Assembly: GCA_043782425.1 (NCBI GenBank)
Contig: JAYWAM010000314.1
Span: 1-24,591 of the forward strand
DNA length: 24,591 nt
From: JAYWAM01 sp043782425
Lineage (GTDB): Bacteria; Pseudomonadota; Gammaproteobacteria; Burkholderiales; Usitatibacteraceae
Direction of reading: 5' to 3'
Below the pieces are notes generated by a model, which saw nothing but the letters and a program-made list of their open reading frames with translations, was not told the origin of the DNA and ran no database searches. The translations under genes were made by a program, and so were the position numbers. Positions 15,602 to 22,075 of the stretch are shown piece by piece. Each line of letters begins with the position of its first letter. The stretch's first letter is position 1.

Positions 15602-16420
15602 ATGGTTAACATGCTCCAACTGGCCTACGCTTTTGTGCGTCGTGATTTTCTCATCGCGACCAGCTATAAGTTCAGCTTCGCGCTGCAATTAACGGCCGGA
15701 TTTTTTATTGTCGCGTTCTTCTACTTTATTTCGCTTTTGATGGATTCTGAGGCATCGCGCAAGCTGATGCTGCGTTTTCAATCCGATTATTTTTCCTTCG
15801 TGTTGATCGGTGTCGCCGCAACCGGTTTTTTGCAGACGGGGCTATCCGGATTTGCCGATAGACTACGTACCGGCATGATGGAAGGGTCTTTGGAGATGAC
15901 TTTTTCATGTCCGGTCAGACCCATCTGGATACTGGTTCTTCCGAGTATTTGGGCGTTTTTTTTCGAGGCGCTTAAGGCAATGATCGTGGTGGCCATGGGT
16001 GTGGCGGTATTCGGCGCCAACCTGAGTCATGCCAATTTCTGGTGGTGCGCCGTCGTAGTGCTGTTCACAATTACCTCATACAGCGTTTTCGGTTTGCTTT
16101 CGGCTTCCATCATCATGGTTCTCAAAAGAGGCGACCCGATCAATGCAGCTTTCACCGCAGCCTCTTCTTTGATTGCCGGCGCCTATTTCCCCATTGAGCT
16201 GCTGCCGTCCTGGCTTGGCGGGGCGGCCAAGATATTGCCGATGACCTATGCGTACGACGGCTTGCGCAAGACTTTGCTGGCGGGGGACGGATTGCAGGAA
16301 ATCGGGCAGGATCTGGCCGTGCTGGCGGGGTTTAGCTTGATTGGACTGCCGCTGGCTATCACTGCCGTGCAATACGCGCTAGGCAAGGCAAAACGCGAGG
16401 GTACGCTGGGGGTGTTCTGA
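15602..16420 (+). CDS. ABC-2 type transporter permease
   Basis: A 272-residue membrane protein with about six hydrophobic segments: an N-terminal cytoplasmic start (FVRRDFLIATSYKFSFALQ), then helices, and the conserved ABC-2 region SSLIAGAYFPIELLPSWLGG before the last helices. It is the translocation partner of the preceding ATPase, next to whose stop it begins. Start choices are TTG 15596 (overlapping that stop), ATG 15602 and ATG 15611; ATG 15602 is used. Substrate unknown; being upstream of polysaccharide genes hints at envelope export, but drug or lipid efflux is equally possible. Confidence 0.88.
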   Translation: MVNMLQLAYAFVRRDFLIATSYKFSFALQLTAGFFIVAFFYFISLLMDSEASRKLMLRFQSDYFSFVLIGVAATGFLQTGLSGFADRLRTGMMEGSLEMTFSCPVRPIWILVLPSIWAFFFEALKAMIVVAMGVAVFGANLSHANFWWCAVVVLFTITSYSVFGLLSASIIMVLKRGDPINAAFTAASSLIAGAYFPIELLPSWLGGAAKILPMTYAYDGLRKTLLAGDGLQEIGQDLAVLAGFSLIGLPLAITAVQYALGKAKREGTLGVF

Positions 16421-16494
16421 TCGCAGTGACTTACATTTGTCGTAAAATAGCTTTCCCCTCCCTCACAGCAGCAAATAATATCCAAGGGTAGTTC

Positions 16495-17946
16495 GTGCGA
16501 TTGATTCCAACCATTCTTTGCGGTGGCGCAGGCTCCAGGCTTTGGCCGGTTTCGCGCGAGATGCATCCCAAACCTTTCATCCGCCTGGCGGATGGACAGA
16601 GCCTTCTGCAAAAAGCCTTCTTGCGTGGCGCCCAGCTTGCGGGCGTTGCCGAAGTCTTAACGGTTACCAATCGAGAGCTTTTTTTCAAAACCGTCGATGA
16701 GTTTCGCGAGGTGAATGCTGCGGGTGTCGCCACATCCTTCATCCTGGAACCCTTTGGACGCAACACCGCTCCCGCCATAGCCGCCGCCGCCCTCCAGGTT
16801 GCCGCAACGCACGGCAAGGATGCGATCATGCTGGTACTTGCGGCAGACCACTTGATTGCCGACCGGCAAGCCTTCGAGCAGGCGGTGCACCAAGCCGCGC
16901 AATTGGCGGCTACGGGAAAGCTGGTGACCTTCGGCATCCAACCCGATTCTCCCGAGACGAGCTATGGCTATATCGAGGCCGATGGCAACGCGGTGCTGCG
17001 CTTCGTGGAAAAGCCCACACTTAAAAAAGCGCAGGACTATCTGGCGTCCGGCCGCTTCCTATGGAATTCCGGGATGTTCTGCTTCACTGTCGGCGCCATA
17101 CTGCAACAGATGGAACTACATTGCCCGCAGATTCTTGCCGCCACCAGGGCTTGTATCGAACAGTCACGGCCCGCCGAAGGCAAGGGCTTCACACAGCTTG
17201 AGCTCGATCCCGATACTTTCGGCAATGTTCCCGATGACTCCATAGACTATGCGGTGATGGAGAAAGCGGCGCTCCCCTCGCCCGCAGGGGGGAGAGGGGC
17301 CGCGGGCGTAGTTGCCGTTGTCCCGTGTAATATCGGCTGGAGTGACATTGGTTCCTGGACAGCGTTGGGCGATCTTACTGAGCCGGACAGCAATGGCAAC
17401 CGCGTCCAGGGCGACACCCTGCTGCACAACACCCGTAACTGCACCATCCATAGCAACGACCGCCTGGTCGGTACAGTCGGCGTTGAAAACCTCATCATCA
17501 TCGACACGCCGGATGCCGTGCTGGTGGCCGACAAATCGCGTGCACAGGATGTCAAACAAATTTACGCCGAATTGAAAGCCAAAGGCCACGAAGCCCACAA
17601 ACTGCACCGCACCGTGCACCGCCCCTGGGGAACCTACACCGTGCTGGAAGAGGGGAACGGCTTCAAGATCAAGCGTATCGAAGTCAAGCCTGGGGCCAGC
17701 CTGAGTCTGCAAATGCATCATCACCGTAGCGAACACTGGATTGTCGTAAGCGGCATGGCCAAGGTCACTAATGGCGAGCGCGAACTTTTTGTGAACACCA
17801 ACGAATCCACTTATATTCCCGCAGGGCATAAGCACCGCTTGGGAAACCCAGGTTTACTTAGCTTGGTTATGATCGAGGTTCAAAGTGGCGGGTATTTAGG
17901 TGAAGATGACATTGTGCGGTTTGAAGATAATTATGGGCGTGCATGA
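16495..17946 (+). CDS. manC: mannose-1-phosphate guanylyltransferase/mannose-6-phosphate isomerase
   Basis: A 483-residue bifunctional type II enzyme making GDP-mannose. The N-terminal nucleotidyltransferase carries GGAGSRLWPVSREMHPKPF (about residues 9-27), FGRNTAPAI and the sugar-binding VEKP region. The C-terminal cupin isomerase part carries RPWGTYTVLEEG, KPGASLSLQMHHHRSEHWIVV and PAGHKHRLGNPG. It starts at GTG 16495 with CAAGGGTA seven bases upstream; no convincing promoter was found in the 74-base gap before it. Between the ADP-like core and the GWSDIGSW motif it contains about 12 extra residues (LPSPAGGRGAAG, 260-271) from an inserted palindrome, in frame. It supplies mannose for the glycan locus that follows. 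Confidence 0.95.
   Translation: MRLIPTILCGGAGSRLWPVSREMHPKPFIRLADGQSLLQKAFLRGAQLAGVAEVLTVTNRELFFKTVDEFREVNAAGVATSFILEPFGRNTAPAIAAAALQVAATHGKDAIMLVLAADHLIADRQAFEQAVHQAAQLAATGKLVTFGIQPDSPETSYGYIEADGNAVLRFVEKPTLKKAQDYLASGRFLWNSGMFCFTVGAILQQMELHCPQILAATRACIEQSRPAEGKGFTQLELDPDTFGNVPDDSIDYAVMEKAALPSPAGGRGAAGVVAVVPCNIGWSDIGSWTALGDLTEPDSNGNRVQGDTLLHNTRNCTIHSNDRLVGTVGVENLIIIDTPDAVLVADKSRAQDVKQIYAELKAKGHEAHKLHRTVHRPWGTYTVLEEGNGFKIKRIEVKPGASLSLQMHHHRSEHWIVVSGMAKVTNGERELFVNTNESTYIPAGHKHRLGNPGLLSLVMIEVQSGGYLGEDDIVRFEDNYGRA
17272..17299 (+). repeat. GC-rich palindromic repeat inserted in frame within manC
   Basis: The left arm CTCCCCTCGCCC and right arm GGGGGGAGAGGGG are near-complementary around a GCA loop, giving a strong hairpin. 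It encodes LPSPAGGRG, a peptide I recognise as recurring in many proteobacterial proteins where small dispersed palindromes have landed in genes. Only one copy was seen in this window. Confidence 0.6.
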
Positions 17947-18018
17947 TGTTATGTTAACTTTTTTCAAGGCGCAAATTGCTCTCGCCAAGCTGTGCGATGA
18001 GTTTGCTGAGGTGCGGAC

Positions 18019-18816
18019 TTGATCCTGAAAATGCTAAAGCCGCTATGGGCATATCGCGGCTTCGTCTTCGGTAGCATCAAGCGTGAATTCCAATCCAAGT
18101 ACCGCAATTCTCTTCTGGGTGCGGCATGGACAGTGCTAAATCCTTTGGCCATGATCGTCGTCTATACCGTAATTTTCTCCCAAGTCATGCGTACCAAGCT
18201 GCCGGGCATTGATAGCACGTTCGCTTACAGCATTTATCTTTGTGCCGGTGTTTTGACGTGGGGATTATTTGCGGAAATCATTACTCGCGCGCAAAACACC
18301 TTTCTCGAACACGCTAATCTAATAAAGAAACTGAGTTTCCCCCGGCTTTGTTTACCGGTCATTGTGGTCGCCAATGCCCTGCTGAATTTCTCCATCGTAT
18401 TTGGTTTGTTCAGCATTTTCTTGCTGATTTCCGGAACCTTTCCAGGGGTGGTGTATTTGGCTTTGTTACCCATTCTTGCCATTGTGGTTGCCTTTGCTAT
18501 TGGGCTAGGCATCAGTCTTGGAGTGCTCAATGTATTTTTCCGCGACATCGGGCAATTCTTCGGCATCGTCATTCAATTCTGGTTCTGGTTCACCCCGATC
18601 ATTTATCCAATCAGCATTCTGCCCGAATCAGCGCGCTCGCTGATAAGCTATAACCCTATGGCTAGTCTTATGGTGGCTTGCCAAGATATTCTTGTGTCTG
18701 GGCGGTGGCCGACATGGTCAAGCCTGTTGCCCGTAACCGTTCTTGCTGTTGCCATGTGTGCTATCGGCATGCGCCTTTTTCGTAAACATGCCGCTGAAAT
18801 GGTGGATGAACTGTGA
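18019..18816 (+). CDS. wzm: polysaccharide ABC exporter permease (Wzm-like)
   Basis: A 265-residue ABC-2 membrane protein with six hydrophobic helices. The N-terminal IKREFQSKYRNSLLGAAWTVLNPLAMIVVYTVIFSQ is characteristic of Wzm/KpsM/TagG-type O-antigen and capsule exporters, as are LFAEIITRAQNTFLEHANLIKKLSFPR and the C-terminal IIYPISILP...YNPMASLM. It forms a channel with the ATPase encoded next and moves undecaprenyl-linked glycan to the periplasm. TTG 18019 is preferred, with GAGG seven bases upstream; ATG 18031 is the alternative. The stop overlaps the start of the ATPase gene. Confidence 0.92.
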   Translation: MILKMLKPLWAYRGFVFGSIKREFQSKYRNSLLGAAWTVLNPLAMIVVYTVIFSQVMRTKLPGIDSTFAYSIYLCAGVLTWGLFAEIITRAQNTFLEHANLIKKLSFPRLCLPVIVVANALLNFSIVFGLFSIFLLISGTFPGVVYLALLPILAIVVAFAIGLGISLGVLNVFFRDIGQFFGIVIQFWFWFTPIIYPISILPESARSLISYNPMASLMVACQDILVSGRWPTWSSLLPVTVLAVAMCAIGMRLFRKHAAEMVDEL

Positions 18817-20144
18817 TGGGTACCATAACCGCCACTAACCTAGGCAAAGCCTACAAACAATACCCTACACGCTGGTCACGGCTGGAGGAATGGCTAATAC
18901 CTTTTAGTAAACCCCGCCATCAGCTCAAATGGGTATTGCAGGATATCAACCTCACCGTCAATCCTGGCGAGGCAGTCGGCATCATCGGAGTCAACGGGGC
19001 TGGGAAAAGCACTCTGCTGAAGCTGATCACGGGCACCATCCAGCCCACTACAGGTAGCGTGAATATCACAGGACGAGTGGCGGCTTTGCTGGAGCTTGGC
19101 ATGGGTTTTCATCCTGATTTTACCGGGCGGCAAAATGTCTTCATGGCCGGGCAGCTACTAGGGATGAGCTTTGAGGAAATTTCCAGCGTTATGCCCGAGA
19201 TGGAAGCTTTCGCCGATATTGGCGAGTATATCGATCAGCCGGTGCGGGTATATTCAAGCGGCATGCAAGTGCGGTTGGCTTTTAGTGTCGCGACAGCGAT
19301 ACGACCGGATATATTGATTGTGGACGAAGCGCTTGCGGTCGGCGACGTATTTTTCCAGCAAAAATGCTTTGATCGCATAAGGGGATTTCGCAGGCTCGGC
19401 ACCACTCTGTTGTTTGTGTCGCATTCCATGGACAGTGTATATTCGCTGTGTGATCGGGCCATTCTCATCGAGACGGGCCGGATTGCGTTGAACGACAAAC
19501 CCAAAGCGGTAATCGACCTTTACAACGCCAGGGCAATCCAGCGCACCAATCCGATCCCCCACGCACTCCAGGTTGCCGAGCAAGTGGTGAGAGAGCAATT
19601 GCCGACTCGGGACGAGGGCGCATGCGAATCGTCATCTTGCACAGAAGATAGAGCCAACATCTTAGCAGCGACCTTATCCGTGGTTGGGTCTTATTCCACT
19701 ATGGGAGTTGAGATTGTAGCGGTAACCCTGTACGTTGAAGGACAGGAAGTGGAGAGCTTTATTAGCGAAAGCGAGGTAACCGTTCGTGTCAAGGTGATGT
19801 TTGCACATGCTTACCCTGACCCTCATGTTGGATTCCAGATCCGCGACAGTCGGGGCGAAGCGTTGTTCATGACCAATACCTATGCAATGAAGAGGCATGT
19901 CGGACCTGTGCGGACGGGCGCCAACGTTGAAGTTGATTTTTCTTTTAAGGCCGCACTGGCCGAAGGACAATATACAGTGACAGCAGGGGTGGCGAATGAG
20001 GGTGCGTTTGATGGTCAGTTCAAGGAAGCGCTTGCCAGAAAACAGAACGCCAAGTCGTTTTCTATTCTGCGAAATTATGAGGGTATCGTGTGGAGCGGCA
20101 TATGTAATCTTGCCCCAATTTGCACCATACGTGTTACTGGGTAA
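18816..20144 (+). CDS. wzt: polysaccharide ABC exporter ATPase with carbohydrate-binding C-domain (Wzt-like)
   Basis: A 442-residue protein. Residues 1 to about 240 are the nucleotide-binding domain: Walker A GVNGAGKST (58-66), signature YSSGMQ (146-151), Walker B ILIVDE (166-171) and H-loop H203. The extension from about 280 (VGSYSTMGVEIVAVTLYV to TAGVANEG) is a beta-sandwich like the Wzt C-domain, which recognises the finished and capped non-reducing end of the glycan. The presence of this domain means export probably depends on a terminal modification, and the FkbM methyltransferase gene just downstream is a natural candidate for providing it. ATG 18816 shares its A with the permease stop; GTG 18813 is an alternative. 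Confidence 0.93.
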   Translation: MGTITATNLGKAYKQYPTRWSRLEEWLIPFSKPRHQLKWVLQDINLTVNPGEAVGIIGVNGAGKSTLLKLITGTIQPTTGSVNITGRVAALLELGMGFHPDFTGRQNVFMAGQLLGMSFEEISSVMPEMEAFADIGEYIDQPVRVYSSGMQVRLAFSVATAIRPDILIVDEALAVGDVFFQQKCFDRIRGFRRLGTTLLFVSHSMDSVYSLCDRAILIETGRIALNDKPKAVIDLYNARAIQRTNPIPHALQVAEQVVREQLPTRDEGACESSSCTEDRANILAATLSVVGSYSTMGVEIVAVTLYVEGQEVESFISESEVTVRVKVMFAHAYPDPHVGFQIRDSRGEALFMTNTYAMKRHVGPVRTGANVEVDFSFKAALAEGQYTVTAGVANEGAFDGQFKEALARKQNAKSFSILRNYEGIVWSGICNLAPICTIRVTG

Positions 20145-20162
20145 TCTTAAAGCGGGAGCAGA

Positions 20163-20870
20163 ATGAGCGATCATGACCACACTTATTGGAAGAGCCTGAC
20201 CCGGTTAATTAATCTCACCAATAAACAGACATTTATTGATGTCGGCGCCAATATTGGGGCGTTTACCGAAAAGCTGAACAGAGATTATCCTGGGGCGACA
20301 ATATTTGCTTTCGAGCCGACGCCTGTTGCCTTCAAGGCGCTGCGGGGAAAATTTGGTTCACACCCCAAAATTAATTTGATAAATGCAGCACTATGGGACA
20401 CCGATGGCCAGATTAATTTTGAAGTTCATGAAAACAGCGCGACAAGTTCTCCATACCCTCGCAATTACTCAGGCCGTCGATATTATTCCGCAGACGATAA
20501 GGTCTCGGAGAAAATTGAAGTCAAAACCCATAGTCTTGACCATATGGTTTCTGATTATGGTATTCAGCATATTGATTTTATCAAGCTTGATACACAAGGA
20601 AGTGAATTAAAGATTTTCTCTGGAGCAGAAAGCCTATTGCTACAACAGAAGATAGATGTGATTTATACAGAGTTCTTTCTTGTCCCCCATTATCAGGGCG
20701 CGCCACTCTTGAATGATCTCTGGAATATATTGTCTGCGTCGGGCTATAGCATATTCGATTGGTTCAAAGGGCCCAATGCCAGCAATGGCCAGTCTCGATT
20801 TGGAGACGCACTGTTTATTAGCGACTCCTTTCGGAAAAATAAACTGGATGCATATGATCAGGAGCCATGA
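20163..20870 (+). CDS. FkbM-family SAM-dependent methyltransferase
   Basis: A 235-residue methyltransferase. SAM-binding motif I is FIDVGANIGAFTEKL (about 24-38), the acidic end of beta-2 is in AFEPTP (49-54), and DFIKLDTQGSELKIFSGAE is the FkbM hallmark. FkbM enzymes O-methylate sugars or polyketide hydroxyls. Located between the Wzt exporter and glycosyltransferase genes, it probably methylates the glycan, perhaps as a chain-terminating cap read by the Wzt C-domain. It starts at ATG 20163 with GGGAG about six bases upstream. Base composition is visibly more AT-rich than upstream genes, a common sign of exchange in surface-glycan loci. Confidence 0.9.
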   Translation: MSDHDHTYWKSLTRLINLTNKQTFIDVGANIGAFTEKLNRDYPGATIFAFEPTPVAFKALRGKFGSHPKINLINAALWDTDGQINFEVHENSATSSPYPRNYSGRRYYSADDKVSEKIEVKTHSLDHMVSDYGIQHIDFIKLDTQGSELKIFSGAESLLLQQKIDVIYTEFFLVPHYQGAPLLNDLWNILSASGYSIFDWFKGPNASNGQSRFGDALFISDSFRKNKLDAYDQEP

Positions 20871-20917
20871 TTCACTCCATGGCCGCATGAGATGCTTACA
20901 GTGATGCGGGTGTTTTA

Positions 20918-22075
20918 GTGAAACTCCTGATTACAACCTCGTTCTCCATGCTGGAGTTGAATACCAAGAGTGGCCGCGTGCGCCGTATCCATCAGGGTGA
21001 CGGCCTTTACTATGGGCTCGCTGCGTCCGACAGTAGCATTTACGTTGCCGCGCGCAAGCGTATGGTTTCATCCGACACACCGGCCGAAGAGGAACGCGGA
21101 GAAATTCTGGTTTTTGACCTGGACCTCAATCTCAAAGAGCGTTTGCAGGCGCCTTTTCCTTTGAGAGACTTGCATCAAATTGCATGGCACGATGAAATGT
21201 TGTGGGTGACCTGCTCTTATGACAATATGGTCGCCATTTGGGATGGAAAAGAGTGGCAACAATGGTACCCACTCGGAGAAACGCCGGACAGCTCCCGCGA
21301 TGTCCATCACTATAATTCATTATTTTTCGAGGGCGATCTGGTATGGGTGCTTGCCCATAACCGCGGGCCAAGCGAATTGCTGGCGTATTCGCTGCAAAAT
21401 CGAAATCTGGTTAAACGCATCGAATTGGGTAATCAGGCGCACAACATCTGGCATGAACAGGGCCAATTGTTCACTTGCTCCTCTGGGAGCGGAAAAATTC
21501 TCGGTGATTTTGGTTTTGAACTGGAAACAGGGGGGTTTCCCAGGGGTTGCGCATTTGATGGTGAACTGCGCTATGTGGGGATATCAGAGCTGGCAGAGAA
21601 AAAAGATCGCGACTTAACAACTGGCAGAGTGCTGGTCTACGATAAAGCCTGGAAGTTTGTAAATGAAATAAATTTGCCGGGCGAGGGGTTGGTTCTGGAC
21701 TTACTGCTTTTGCCAGACATCAAGTCTCAGAATATAACCGCGCCACCTCAAAGGGAAAAAGTTGCGGGGGGAGTTGTATTCCGCTTATTTGGAATAGTTA
21801 AGTCGGCTTTTAAGATGAACATCAACCTATTGCTGGCTCGCACTAAACTCTATGTCAATCGACGCCCTAGACTCAGACTAATCGCGCTTGCCGTTTTGGC
21901 GCCATTCCCCTCTTGGGAAAGACGTCTTAGGCAAGTAACGGCAATACCACTATCCAGATACAGAGTACAGCCTGCTGTTGCGGCGGAACTCACAAACTTA
22001 ACGCCGCGTGCACGTCGCATTTATGCTGCGCTTAAAGCGGCAATAGGAACCCGTAGCAAGAGGAATGGCGAGTGA
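20918..22075 (+). CDS. unidentified beta-propeller-like protein of the glycan locus
   Basis: A 385-residue protein that I do not recognise. Residues 1 to about 270 show repeated short beta-strand units with W/Y/D patterns (GEILVFDLDLNLKERL, LWVTCSYDNMVAIWDG, LVWVLAHNRGPSELLAYSLQ, HNIWHEQGQLFTCSSGSGKIL, RVLVYDKAWKFVNEINLP). That is the look of a beta-propeller of NHL or WD-like blades. The last 100 residues are basic and partly hydrophobic, ending LTPRARRIYAALKAAI, an ending I have seen on glycosyltransferases. No signal peptide is evident. It begins at GTG 20918 and overlaps the following glycosyltransferase by GTGA. Its location suggests a role in polysaccharide assembly or modification; the function is unknown. 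Confidence 0.65.
   Translation: MKLLITTSFSMLELNTKSGRVRRIHQGDGLYYGLAASDSSIYVAARKRMVSSDTPAEEERGEILVFDLDLNLKERLQAPFPLRDLHQIAWHDEMLWVTCSYDNMVAIWDGKEWQQWYPLGETPDSSRDVHHYNSLFFEGDLVWVLAHNRGPSELLAYSLQNRNLVKRIELGNQAHNIWHEQGQLFTCSSGSGKILGDFGFELETGGFPRGCAFDGELRYVGISELAEKKDRDLTTGRVLVYDKAWKFVNEINLPGEGLVLDLLLLPDIKSQNITAPPQREKVAGGVVFRLFGIVKSAFKMNINLLLARTKLYVNRRPRLRLIALAVLAPFPSWERRLRQVTAIPLSRYRVQPAVAAELTNLTPRARRIYAALKAAIGTRSKRNGE

Noticed and set aside
16421..16494. manC promoter with TAAAAT at 16443
   Set aside because: A -10-like hexamer exists but no acceptable -35 lies 16-18 bases upstream.
17164..17835. 223-codon minus-strand open frame opposite manC
   Set aside because: Shadow of a strongly recognised gene; no domain signature.
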